DNA from: a virus
Direction: 5' to 3' (one strand)
Length of the DNA stretch: 31,352 nucleotides
Virus record (IMG/VR): IMGVR_UViG_3300042445_002197
Coordinates: 1 to 31,352 of that record
Positions 20,485 through 28,269 of the stretch are shown one piece after another. Numbering within the stretch: position 1 is the first letter of the stretch; every line of letters starts with the position of its first letter. The position numbers were made by a program, and so were the translations under genes. The notes beneath the pieces were generated by a model. The model saw only the letters and a list, made by a program, of their open reading frames with translations. It had not been told where the DNA came from and ran no database searches.

Positions 20485-21738
20485 TTAGATACCTGAAGCG
20501 ATACCTGAGATTACACCGTGAGTGTTACGACGGTAAGTCGAGATCTCAGAGTAGTTACGTAGGTACGCAATGAAGGCGTCACGACGTGGAACTTGCTTCC
20601 ACTTCGAACCGTCTTCATCGATCCATTCCCAACCACGGTTAGTGTTTAGGTTGATCTTCTTCTGGTTAACAAACCACATCTTACCATCTGGTGCGTCGAA
20701 GTCAGCCTTGAATGGTAGGTCACCGAACTCGGTCGCAAAACCTAGTCCACGGTTACCACCATCGAGGTCTACCTTGTTCACGTACCGACGACGGTCCTGA
20801 AGGGTCTTCCAGTATCCGTTCCATGAACCGTGGTCGGTCCAGATAACGTCTGGCTTGTCGCCTTCCTCAGCAATGCTAGTAACCATACCGATCATGTCTA
20901 GTTCGGTGATCTGCTGTGGCACGCTTGAGACAGAGATGTCGTCAACCTTTGCAGCCCATGAAGGAGTGGTTGCAGGGTCGATTCCGTGAAGGACGCTGGT
21001 GTTGCTGATTAGAGCACCGAATCCAGACCATTCCTTCTTCCAGTTGTTAACCTGAGTTGCCGAGGTTGAGTTCGAACGAACAACAGCCGAACCAACAGTA
21101 ACGCTCGCAGCAAGGTTGCGGTCGAAAGTAACTACCTTGGTAGCCTTGTTGATTCCGGTTACAGTCATGTAACCGGCGGTGTGAGCAGGGGTTGGTACTG
21201 TGTTTACTAGCGAGGCAGCAAGTAGAACGTCTACGCGCATACCAATGTGAATGTACTTCACGCTGTCTAGTGCTAGGGTAGCCCCAGCAACAGTGTTGGC
21301 AGTTGCAACCTTTGCTAGAGTTCCAGTGCCGTCTCCGAAGATCTGGCGGTTCTGGTCTTTAGCAATGTCGTCGCGAATGCGCTCGATTTCTTCTGAAGTT
21401 ACGTCAGCGAAGGTCTGGTAGTTCTGTGAAGCCTGAGCCATAACCTGACCGGTTAGGCGTACGGATCCATAGAACGACTTTAGACCAGTCTGGCCTTCTT
21501 GGTACTGCTGGTTGCCAGCCTCTGGTAGGTCTTCGTCTTCACCACGTGCACCAATACCAGTGTTACGACCTACGTGTGCAACAAACTTGACACCTAGACC
21601 ACCAACCTGAGTAATGTTACGAGCGCTTGACTTAATACCATCCAGTGCTGGAGTTGCGTTATTGATTTGTTCGTTAATGTCACCGTAAACGTCTTTAAGG
21701 ATTACGTTGGCAATAGCGAGGTTCTGACCATCGGCCAT
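20485..21738 (-). CDS. Major capsid protein, HK97 fold
   Basis: 417 residues. The long helix with a following FGDGTG (134-139), the N-terminal arm (INEQINNATPALDGI) and a C-terminal beta domain (WFVNQKKINLNTNRGWEWID) fit HK97-fold capsids. Residues ~150-225 form a Val/Thr/Ala-rich beta segment (HTAGYMTVTGINKATKVVTF) resembling an inserted beta-barrel domain that could stabilise capsomers or face outward. No N-terminal protease-processed delta domain is evident, in keeping with a separate scaffold gene immediately upstream. A good ribosome binding site (AGGAGTG) precedes the ATG, in a 98-base gap that may hold a separate promoter. Confidence 0.85.
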   Translation of the reverse strand: MADGQNLAIANVILKDVYGDINEQINNATPALDGIKSSARNITQVGGLGVKFVAHVGRNTGIGARGEDEDLPEAGNQQYQEGQTGLKSFYGSVRLTGQVMAQASQNYQTFADVTSEEIERIRDDIAKDQNRQIFGDGTGTLAKVATANTVAGATLALDSVKYIHIGMRVDVLLAASLVNTVPTPAHTAGYMTVTGINKATKVVTFDRNLAASVTVGSAVVRSNSTSATQVNNWKKEWSGFGALISNTSVLHGIDPATTPSWAAKVDDISVSSVPQQITELDMIGMVTSIAEEGDKPDVIWTDHGSWNGYWKTLQDRRRYVNKVDLDGGNRGLGFATEFGDLPFKADFDAPDGKMWFVNQKKINLNTNRGWEWIDEDGSKWKQVPRRDAFIAYLRNYSEISTYRRNTHGVISGIASGI

Positions 21739-21836
21739 AATACACTCCTAAGTGCTAGATTGAATAATTCATTTATGTATTTCGTTCGCCCTAGCCACTC
21801 GTGGCCGTACTCACTACTAATTAAAGTGTAACACAG
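21739..21836 (-). promoter_or_regulatory. Leader region before capsid gene
   Basis: 98 non-coding bases between scaffold and capsid genes, unusually long for this compact operon. On the minus strand it holds TACACT near the scaffold end (a TANNNT -10 candidate), AT-rich sequence and the capsid's AGGAGTG site. An internal capsid promoter or a stabilising 5' leader is plausible but not shown. Confidence 0.3.
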
Positions 21837-22691
21837 TTAGTTAAAACGACCGAACTGTTTAGCAATTTGTTCAATTGCGGCTACTCGTTCATCACGGCTG
21901 TTAAGTTTTACAACTTCTGGGGCTGGTGTACCGTTTCCAGCACCACCTGCAACACGTGGAGCGCGGCGACCTACCTGCTGAGTGATCTTGTCCACTTCTT
22001 GCTGGTACTGTTCGTAAGCAGCACCAATTAACTGTGGAAGTTCCGCATCAGGGTACTCTTCGCTAAGTAGCATGGCTCGACGAACAATCATGTTTTCGTC
22101 AATGTCGCCGTGCTCTTCACGTAGATACTCTAGTGAGGTTTCAATTTCATACTCGTATCGGGCTTCTTCAGCCTGGGCTACTTCGGCTTCTCGCTCATTG
22201 CGCAAACCTTCAACTTCAGCCTTTAGGGCTTTTAGTTCTGCAGAAGTAGGGTCTAGGTCATAGTCCATCTCTTCGTCGTCTGTAGCAATTGCTGCAACTT
22301 CGCTTGCTTCCTGCATCATCTGCTGAGCCTGCTGCCATCCGTAACGTTGAGCAAGTTCGTCGTAAACCGCTTTAGGGTTAGATGAGATTTGCTGTGCTAG
22401 TTCTAGCGAGGCTTCGATAATGTCTGGTGACACACCTGCATCTGCTAGTGCACGATACCCTGACATCTTTTCAAACTCGCGGTCAATACCGGACTGCCAC
22501 TTAGACACTACAGGCTCAATCATGCCGTGCAGCGACTTAGGTAGAATGTCGTACAGTTCGCTCAGTGATGGGTTGTTGTTCGAAGAAGAGTCTTCTTCGT
22601 CATTTACTGATTCATCGGGTGAGACAATTTCATCGTCTTCCTCGAATGAGTCAACTTCTTGGTAATCTAGGGTGCCTTCGTCTTCAGCCAT
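21837..22691 (-). CDS. Scaffolding protein
   Basis: 284 residues. The first ~45 are extremely acidic and Ser/Asn-rich (DSFEEDDEIVSPDESVNDEE). A helical body with a Gln/Ala stretch (GWQQAQQMMQEASEVAAIA) and a coiled-coil-like Glu/Ala/Arg region (LKALKAEVEGLRNEREAEV) follows, ending in a short basic/aromatic tail (IEQIAKQFGRFN). Acidic, elongated and helical proteins directly before the capsid gene are typical phage scaffolds, which guide procapsid assembly and are then lost; the C-terminal tail usually contacts the capsid. No protease domain is seen. Confidence 0.8.
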   Translation of the reverse strand: MAEDEGTLDYQEVDSFEEDDEIVSPDESVNDEEDSSSNNNPSLSELYDILPKSLHGMIEPVVSKWQSGIDREFEKMSGYRALADAGVSPDIIEASLELAQQISSNPKAVYDELAQRYGWQQAQQMMQEASEVAAIATDDEEMDYDLDPTSAELKALKAEVEGLRNEREAEVAQAEEARYEYEIETSLEYLREEHGDIDENMIVRRAMLLSEEYPDAELPQLIGAAYEQYQQEVDKITQQVGRRAPRVAGGAGNGTPAPEVVKLNSRDERVAAIEQIAKQFGRFN

Positions 22692-22705
22692 TCCTCGGTC
22701 CTTCT

Positions 22706-22942
22706 CTATCTATACGTTGCTGTTTTAGCAGCGATCTTTTTAGGTTGAGCAACGAATTGCTCTCCCTTACGGTTTCCCTTTGCCTTTGCGGCATTGGTTG
22801 CTTTCTTCTCAGAAGCGCTCAGACTGTTCCAAGCGTTCTCTGGAAGATAACGTTTCTTTCCTTTAGATAGACTACCATCAGAAGTCTTCCACTTCTGCTC
22901 AGTCCAATTCTTAAGGGCTTGTTGTGTAGGTTTTAAGGGCAT
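22706..22942 (-). CDS. Small basic conserved-type protein, 78 aa
   Basis: 78 residues, basic, with Trp-containing motifs (NWTEQKWKTSDG, ENAWNSLSASEKKATNAAK) and a QFVAQPKKIAAK tail. The pattern Trp-Lys-x-Lys followed by YLPxxAWxxLS resembles small proteins seen near portals in marine and freshwater phages, but no named family can be assigned with confidence. It starts in a one-base overlap with the 59-residue gene and ends 14 bases before the scaffold. Role unknown; perhaps DNA or capsid binding. Confidence 0.65.
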   Translation of the reverse strand: MPLKPTQQALKNWTEQKWKTSDGSLSKGKKRYLPENAWNSLSASEKKATNAAKAKGNRKGEQFVAQPKKIAAKTATYR

Positions 22943-23121
22943 TAGTTAGTGTACCCTCCACCGCTCTTCTTATACTTTGTTGCTAACAGTTGTGCTTTAC
23001 GGGCTGACCATTCTCCAGGGTCGCCGCCTTTGGTACCAGCCTTGATGCGGTTAAAGAGCGCTTTACGCATTGCAGGGTTAGTATAGTTGCCTGCTTCGTT
23101 AACCTTTGACTTCTTTTCCAT
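22942..23121 (-). CDS. Small basic conserved-type protein, 59 aa
   Basis: 59 residues coded between the portal and the 78-residue gene with one-base TAATG overlaps at both ends. The product is basic (MEKKSKVNEAGNYTNPAMRK, GGDPGEWSARKAQLLATKY, SGGGYTN). The sequence NYTxPxMRKxLFxRIKAGxKGG followed by WSARKAQ looks like a conserved small phage family found beside portal genes in short-tailed phages; that recognition is from memory and unnamed. It leaves no gap between portal and its neighbours, supporting a real gene. Confidence 0.7.
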   Translation of the reverse strand: MEKKSKVNEAGNYTNPAMRKALFNRIKAGTKGGDPGEWSARKAQLLATKYKKSGGGYTN

Positions 23122-25184
23122 TACTGACCTTGAGGTTGCTGTATCGGCTGACCGTTTGCGTCCATTGGAGGCTGGGCTGCCATCTGTAGTTGAACAAGTG
23201 CTTGTTCGTGGATGTTAATGTGCTTGTTGAGTTCAGCCTTCTGTGTCGGGCTAAGCATGTCGTATGCTGGGCTCTTGCGGAAGGTGTCGTGCTCTTGAAT
23301 GTGAACAGCGTGGTTATCCCACTTGTTTACAGCGATGATTGCTGGCGCGGCTAGTGGCTGACCGGTTTCAGGGTTAACCATCTCTGCCTGACCTGCAGCC
23401 GCACCTTGCTGCCACTTCTGGTAGTGCGACATAACGTCCATGTCGGTAAGATTCTTGAACTGGATGTTCTCACGCTGTGCTCGCAGTTCGTCAGGGCGGG
23501 TGCCTCTGTTGTCGGAGTAACTTCTAATGGTGGTGATGTCGAGAAGTTTCAAACCGTCTTCTGGTGGGATCATTCCCATCTTCATCATGTCCATTACAAG
23601 GGCTTGTTTAGCGGCCTTTGAAGTTGGTAGGGCTGAACCGGATTCGATTCGGATATCAGTTCCACGAGAAATGTCTGAACCCTTGAATAGTTCGGCAGAG
23701 AAACTGCTGTCTGCGCCGACGATTTTTACGGTGCGTTCGGTTGTCCAGTATTCGGCTACTAACGATAGGGCTAGTTTGGCGACAAGGGACAAGCCTTCTT
23801 CGATTGAGGCAAAGGTTGGGGCTAGGTAACTGTCGTCCCGTTCCTGTAGGTAAGCGATAGCGGTTGCTGCTTCAACGCCTGGAGGGGTGCCACCCTTAGA
23901 TACTTGGTGCTGACCTGAAATGTCTTCTAGGTCGTTGTTCAAGGCTTGGAGTTCTTCTGCCACGTATGGTGGAAGTTGAGGCATTGGGGCGGACTGGGGG
24001 AAGTCAAAACCTGGGCGAACACCAATGTACTGACCTGGTGCGGTGTTGATCTTTGAAACAGATAGCGAACCTTCACGGTAGTAAACCTGTGGCTTAGCCA
24101 TCATGTTCTTAGCCTGGATACGTTGTGAACGGGTACGGTTTACTTCACGCTGTAGAGGGATAGCGTCGTCGATTACGCAGGCAGGGTAGTATTGTCCGCT
24201 TGGGATGTGGTCAAACTTGGTGATTGGGTAACAATTGTAGCCGCTAGGGAAACCTGTTAGGCATGCATCTACAATGATGTCGTCTACGATGGTAACGAAT
24301 CCACCGTTAGGGAACATTGCTGAAGTTCCTGGCTTAATCCAGGCTTCGATTACTAGGCAAGCATCAGGCTTGCTGTTGTTCTCACGAATGTCTAGTGCTG
24401 AGGAGATGTCTGCAATTTCAGTTGAGGCTACAACAGTTGGTTGCTTGTCTTTAGGGATAAGGTCTTTGTAAACGCTTTTAACCCATTCAAGTGGCTTCGT
24501 GTATACGTGCAGCATATATGGCTGCTTTTCGTGGTCAACGATTGACAGGTCTGGAACGAATACGTTGAACGGAGATACGTGGTCTACACACACGTCACCT
24601 TTTTGGTCGTCCATGTAGTCGGCTTCTTCGTCCCAGTAAGTCTTGAGGTAGCCAACGCCTAGTACTGAAATGTCTCGTGCCACTGCACGCATTTCACGGC
24701 CAATCTTTAGGCGGTCGTACATCGACTCCCAAATCTGGGTGGCAGCGGTCGCAGCGAAAATGTCTTCGATTTCGTTCGATGCCGGTAGGGCTACAGCCGA
24801 TGGCTTCTGGCTGGTTAGTTTAGAAATTTCGGTTCGCACGATGGGGCGAATGCGGTTGATGGTAATGCGAGGTAGGTTTTTGTCACCACGGGGTAGGGAT
24901 GCAACCTGGCTCTTTGTTGAGTCCCAGGCTACATACTGTTTGCCGCGTTCGAACGACATGTTGATGTACCACTGTCGCACACGCCAGTTCTTTGAATCCT
25001 TTGACTTGGTGTATTCCTTACGAATGTAGTCGACAATCTTTTTGCCTTTAGAGTCGTTCTGGAGTTTTTTGAGCGCGGCATCATCGAGTAGGTTGGACGT
25101 TACTTCAGGTGATTGATAATCGATAGCATCACTTGATGCCATACTCTTCTCTGATAGTGCCGAAATCATACTCATTGTTGTCAT
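23121..25184 (-). CDS. Portal protein
   Basis: 687 residues. Portal features of the P22-like class are present: a helical N-terminus with WRVRQWYINMSFERGKQY, a TINRIRPIVRTEISKLTSQK stretch, a conserved GVGYLKTYWD, HVSPFNVFVPD, long clip/stem helices (LQREVNRTRSQRIQAKNM) and a Gln/Pro-rich C-terminus (QPPMDANGQPIQQPQGQ). The portal forms the dodecameric DNA entry ring and docks TerL and later the adaptor. The start is uncertain: ATG at 25184 overlaps the upstream gene by 56 bases, while an internal ATG at 25142 would leave only 14 and begins MASSDAIDYQ. Order TerL, portal, scaffold, capsid is classical. Confidence 0.85.
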   Translation of the reverse strand: MTTMSMISALSEKSMASSDAIDYQSPEVTSNLLDDAALKKLQNDSKGKKIVDYIRKEYTKSKDSKNWRVRQWYINMSFERGKQYVAWDSTKSQVASLPRGDKNLPRITINRIRPIVRTEISKLTSQKPSAVALPASNEIEDIFAATAATQIWESMYDRLKIGREMRAVARDISVLGVGYLKTYWDEEADYMDDQKGDVCVDHVSPFNVFVPDLSIVDHEKQPYMLHVYTKPLEWVKSVYKDLIPKDKQPTVVASTEIADISSALDIRENNSKPDACLVIEAWIKPGTSAMFPNGGFVTIVDDIIVDACLTGFPSGYNCYPITKFDHIPSGQYYPACVIDDAIPLQREVNRTRSQRIQAKNMMAKPQVYYREGSLSVSKINTAPGQYIGVRPGFDFPQSAPMPQLPPYVAEELQALNNDLEDISGQHQVSKGGTPPGVEAATAIAYLQERDDSYLAPTFASIEEGLSLVAKLALSLVAEYWTTERTVKIVGADSSFSAELFKGSDISRGTDIRIESGSALPTSKAAKQALVMDMMKMGMIPPEDGLKLLDITTIRSYSDNRGTRPDELRAQRENIQFKNLTDMDVMSHYQKWQQGAAAGQAEMVNPETGQPLAAPAIIAVNKWDNHAVHIQEHDTFRKSPAYDMLSPTQKAELNKHINIHEQALVQLQMAAQPPMDANGQPIQQPQGQ

Positions 25185-25452
25185 CTACCTCTTCGTAATT
25201 ATCCGTTACTAACGGGGCTTGTTGATACAGCGGAGCGAGTTGACCGCTTGCTGCTAATATTTGTTGAAACGCTATTGGATCCTTTGTCGACAACAGGTTC
25301 ACTGCCTGGGATAGCATCTTGCTTGTCTCCTCGTTCTGTTTCACTAGCCCCCTCGTTGCTTGGTTCAATGTTTTTGTCATCAACCAAAACGACAGCGGCA
25401 GTATCAGCAAGGAGGTCAGCACTAGCGTTAATAGAAATGTCTCGTATGTCAT
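25129..25452 (-). CDS. Overprinted small membrane protein, 107 aa
   Basis: Begins with one membrane helix (about residues 5-27, LLTLVLTSLLILPLSFWLM). A polar helical region follows (NQATRGLVKQNEETSKMLSQ), then a Gln/Leu stretch and an acidic Asp/Asn/Glu C-terminus ending EEYGIK. The ATG has GAAAGA upstream with seven bases spacing. The first 254 bases are also the 3' half of the zinc-ribbon gene in another frame, and its end overlaps the portal start. The membrane helix plus ordered acidic tail look selected, so both frames are probably used. Possible roles include membrane anchoring or lysis; none is shown. Confidence 0.6.
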   Translation of the reverse strand: MTYETFLLTLVLTSLLILPLSFWLMTKTLNQATRGLVKQNEETSKMLSQAVNLLSTKDPIAFQQILAASGQLAPLYQQAPLVTDNYEEVDDNNEYDFGTIREEYGIK

Positions 25453-25726
25453 TTATTAATCTTTCGGTAATAAGCGGGATGCGCTTAATCTTCTCGTTGA
25501 GTGCAGCGTTCTCATCCTTTAGAATAACTGCACGATCTGGGGTTATGAAACCAAGTTGGTGGCTTACAGCAACCAAACAACGGTAACAAAGGTAGACCAT
25601 TCCATGATAGTCGATCTGCTTGTCTAGGTCGACAAGGATGTTGTCAAGCCCGCCACTTGCTCCACAAGCAACACATTCGTGTGGAACGTGTGGTGCGCGG
25701 GTGTATGTTTGGAAAGTTCTAGGCAT
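25199..25726 (-). CDS. Zinc-ribbon protein, 175 aa
   Basis: The N-terminal half contains C18-x2-C21 and C47-x2-C50 (CVACG and CYRC) with a YHGMVYLC strand between, a four-Cys zinc ribbon common in small phage proteins. A helical stretch follows (DENAALNEKIKRIPLITERL). From about residue 92 the sequence turns into disordered Ser/Thr/Asp-rich text (SNEGASETERGDKQDAIPGS); this is the part overprinted by the membrane-protein gene. The start is in a one-base overlap with the preceding stop. It may be a regulator or packaging accessory. If the disordered tail is by-product sequence, the core protein is about 95 residues. Confidence 0.65.
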   Translation of the reverse strand: MPRTFQTYTRAPHVPHECVACGASGGLDNILVDLDKQIDYHGMVYLCYRCLVAVSHQLGFITPDRAVILKDENAALNEKIKRIPLITERLINDIRDISINASADLLADTAAVVLVDDKNIEPSNEGASETERGDKQDAIPGSEPVVDKGSNSVSTNISSKRSTRSAVSTSPVSNG

Positions 25727-26037
25727 TATTTGTCTCCTTTTGACTTAAGGCGTTTAGACAGCGCTGCTGCCTTAGCCTTTGCGTCAGACTTAGATGATGC
25801 TCCCCATGCTTGGAGGGACAACAGTAGACGGGTAGGTCTACCTTTATTATCATACTCTGGTCCTGGCATTCCCGCCATACGTGCTAAGAAAGATGCTCGA
25901 CGAGGGTTGTCGCCAGATTTCACTGGAGGTTTCAGGTTTGATCCAGGGTTTTGTGCTTCGTAGGATTTGCGGCCAGCCTCGTTGAGACCACCTTTAGGGT
26001 TTTTTCCAGCCTTACGCTGCCAGGCTCCACTAGCCAT
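25726..26037 (-). CDS. Small basic protein between TerL and portal, 103 aa
   Basis: 103 residues from the ATG at 26037, which overlaps the TerL stop by one base like its neighbours; an ATG nine bases earlier lacks a spaced ribosome binding site. Motifs are AWQRKAGKNPKGGLNEAGR, a KSGDNPRRASFLARMAGM block with PGPEYD after it, and LLLSLQAWGASSKSDAK. I recognise this as a small conserved protein of marine and freshwater phages, usually next to terminase, perhaps catalogued as a DUF (6321 is my uncertain recollection). Charge and position suggest DNA packaging or capsid DNA binding, but no function is established here. Confidence 0.7.
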   Translation of the reverse strand: MASGAWQRKAGKNPKGGLNEAGRKSYEAQNPGSNLKPPVKSGDNPRRASFLARMAGMPGPEYDNKGRPTRLLLSLQAWGASSKSDAKAKAAALSKRLKSKGDK

Positions 26038-27554
26038 TATTCCCATCCTATCGTTTCGTCCGAAGAGTTTTTAAAAGTCCATGAGGACACGCCATTGTCT
26101 CGCCTCGTGTCTTGTTCCACTGCATTAAGTGTATCACCAAACTCGTGCATCATCTCTCTCTGCCCGCTCATAACGTCTGGCGTTAAGTCGTCCATGAGGG
26201 TAAAGAAGTATCTTGATGAGTCAAATGCGTGGTTGTATTTGTCTTGGATTTCTTCAAGTTTGTTTAAGGTCATTTCTGCTTGTCGGTTTGCTCGCCTCTT
26301 AAACTTAAGTTTAGATAGTTCCCCGATAAGGTTCTGGCAGTCATCAGTTATTAACCAAAAAGGTTTACCTGTCCTTGGGTTAACTTTAATATATTGCTGC
26401 ATTTTGTTTAGACCAATACCAATTTGGCGAGGAATAATGTCAATAACAATGTTCATTCCACCAAGTTGGAACTCTTGCAGATAAGAAGTACCTTTCACTC
26501 CGTTAGTTTGAGCCAAAGCAGGGTCACCAACGACCATGAATGGTTGTATATTCCATTCTCGGTTGATTTTGTGGAAGGCTTCACAGTGCTCTTGGATGGT
26601 CATTTGTGACTGGTAGTGCTCTGCGAACGTTGTAATGGTGCCATCTGGTGCTACAGCGTGCCAGAGGATGGCTGTGGGGTCTCTCCAACCATAGTCAACA
26701 GACACATACACTCGGTGCTTCTTTGTAAGTTTGAACTCTTCTGAGGGTAATGCGTGTGTTGAACGGTGAAAGTCTTTAAATACGGCTCCACCAACCTGGA
26801 TGAACTGACCTTTTTCACGGATGGCTCGTTGTTCTGGGGTTAGTGAGGACAGGTAGTCTTCGATAGCCTTCTTATCCAGATATGGGTTGTCGGACATTTC
26901 TACTTCGACTACGCCGAACTGCGGGTGGCCTTGCTTGCCTGGTAAGTACACCTGTTCGTAAATGTATTCCATACCTTCAACAGGAGTGAGGGTCATCCAC
27001 CAGTCCCCGTTGGTGTCTACAAGACGGGCACGACATTCGTCGTACACCATTTCTGGTGGCTCTTCATCGAAGTGGACGAAGTGTCGAGAGGTTCCAGCGA
27101 ACTTTTGTAGGTCCTGGTCGTATGACATGAACTCTACGAAAGATCCGTTGGAGAGGGTTAGGACTCTTCGTTCTTTGGAGTAGGAGTCTTCCCAGGAGCC
27201 GTTGACCAGTAGTGAAGGCGGGACCCATTGTTTGAATTGAGGTAGGAGGATTTTATCAATTCCGGAGGAGAAGTCGACTCCAACAACACGTCCACGGATA
27301 ATACCTTCGGGGACCTTCCTATGCGGATGTTCGCCTTTGAGATAGTAAATGTCTTCGATAACTCCAGCAACAGTTTTGCCGCTTCGGTTACCTCCAACGT
27401 AGAGTCTATGTTTATGTTGATCTGCGCTGAATTCGATTTGTTTTGCATGCGGTTTGTACCTATTTATGTTGGGTTGGGAGGCGGATATTCTCATTTGTTC
27501 CGAGATGCTGAACAGCATTTCGGATGGTCTAATTAATTTTTTGGGACTAGCCAC
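26037..27554 (-). CDS. Terminase large subunit
   Basis: 505 residues. The ATPase domain has Walker A GGNRSGKT (54-61), Walker B HFDEEP with D163-E164 and a TLTP coupling motif (188-191). The nuclease domain shows Asp287 in VSVDYGW and Asp344 in VVGDPAL, with further acidic residues near 450 (HAFDSSRYF). It translocates DNA into the procapsid and cuts it. The start is GTG at 27554, overlapping the nuclease gene by eight bases; the first in-frame ATG lies too far inside. TerS is not adjacent; a candidate lies at 3066-3785. Confidence 0.9.
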   Translation of the reverse strand: MASPKKLIRPSEMLFSISEQMRISASQPNINRYKPHAKQIEFSADQHKHRLYVGGNRSGKTVAGVIEDIYYLKGEHPHRKVPEGIIRGRVVGVDFSSGIDKILLPQFKQWVPPSLLVNGSWEDSYSKERRVLTLSNGSFVEFMSYDQDLQKFAGTSRHFVHFDEEPPEMVYDECRARLVDTNGDWWMTLTPVEGMEYIYEQVYLPGKQGHPQFGVVEVEMSDNPYLDKKAIEDYLSSLTPEQRAIREKGQFIQVGGAVFKDFHRSTHALPSEEFKLTKKHRVYVSVDYGWRDPTAILWHAVAPDGTITTFAEHYQSQMTIQEHCEAFHKINREWNIQPFMVVGDPALAQTNGVKGTSYLQEFQLGGMNIVIDIIPRQIGIGLNKMQQYIKVNPRTGKPFWLITDDCQNLIGELSKLKFKRRANRQAEMTLNKLEEIQDKYNHAFDSSRYFFTLMDDLTPDVMSGQREMMHEFGDTLNAVEQDTRRDNGVSSWTFKNSSDETIGWE

Positions 27555-27990
27555 GGATTAGGTCTGTCAATTCTTTTAAAGTTAGTCTAACAATAGGGTC
27601 ACTATTACCAGAATAATTACTGAGGGGATTACTAAGCCGAACAAGAACGCTAAGAGTGGTGTAGGCCCACCAATTGCCGCTGCGATCACTAGAGAACCCA
27701 GCACGCTGAGTGACAAGAAACCCGTAAGTGCCTGACGCATTTAGGCACTCGACTCTGGCTTCTTCAAGCCATTTGATTGTTTGTTCGTGTGAAGCCGTCT
27801 TTGCACTGGCTCCTCCTTTTACCTCGAAAACGATTAGACCGTGCTGTTCGTCGTGTAACCAAACATCGCCTTGGTCTAGGGAACCTGTTAGTACGTTTCG
27901 GCGGGCTTCTAGTTCACTATAGCCTTCACGTAGTAGATGCTTACGTACGCCAGTTTCGGCAGATGTGCCAATTTGTTTTGCCTTACTCAT
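27547..27990 (-). CDS. PD-(D/E)XK nuclease, resolvase-like
   Basis: 147 residues. The GTSAETGVRKHLLREGY start (Glu12), the D39-x2-D42 pair in SLDQGDVW and E56-V-K58 in VFEVKGG form a PD-(D/E)XK active site, as in Holliday junction resolvase-like and restriction-type phage nucleases. A C-terminal alpha/beta part (EEARVECLNASGTYGFLVTQ) fits this small fold. GAAAGAG precedes the ATG. As first gene of the late operon, directly before TerL, it may resolve branched replicating DNA so that packaging can proceed. Fold call is good; exact substrate inferred. Confidence 0.75.
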   Translation of the reverse strand: MSKAKQIGTSAETGVRKHLLREGYSELEARRNVLTGSLDQGDVWLHDEQHGLIVFEVKGGASAKTASHEQTIKWLEEARVECLNASGTYGFLVTQRAGFSSDRSGNWWAYTTLSVLVRLSNPLSNYSGNSDPIVRLTLKELTDLIRG

Positions 27991-28017
27991 TCGTCTCTTT
28001 CGTGCTAATATTCAATT
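27991..28017. promoter_or_regulatory. 27-bp divergent promoter region
   Basis: Only 27 bases separate two divergent operons. In the plus direction TAATAT (28006-28011) ends six bases before the ATG at 28018, predicting a leaderless message. In the minus direction CATAAT (28020-28015) lies upstream, with GAAAGAG before the ATG at 27990. No clear -35 is seen on either side. The two -10 boxes are adjacent, so opposite transcription probably competes. Confidence 0.45.
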
Positions 28018-28269
28018 ATGGCAGAATCCCCAAATATTGAAGTAAATCAGTTGCATTTGTCGGCTGATACCGACACTGGGGCTACTGCTATCCATCATAC
28101 TCTTGGTCCGAAGCCTTTTCAAGCCTCACCTGGAAGTCACCGACATGATGGTAAAGATTCGGTGCGTTTAGATTTTAATGATTTAATGAATAGTTGGATG
28201 AACATTGATGGCGGTACGCCGTCAACGATTTATACTCCTATTCCTCACCTTGATGGAGGCGCAGTTTAA
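28018..28269 (+). CDS. Small fibre-associated protein, 83 aa
   Basis: 83 residues with no ribosome binding site, probably leaderless. The composition is polar with His-rich turns ([26 protein letters not shown]), a pattern met in short phage tail-fibre and baseplate-associated proteins that bind metal through His pairs. Its stop overlaps the fibre start (TAATG). It may be an adaptor for the collagen-like fibre or a small virion protein; no named family. Confidence 0.5.
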   Translation: MAESPNIEVNQLHLSADTDTGATAIHHTLGPKPFQASPGSHRHDGKDSVRLDFNDLMNSWMNIDGGTPSTIYTPIPHLDGGAV

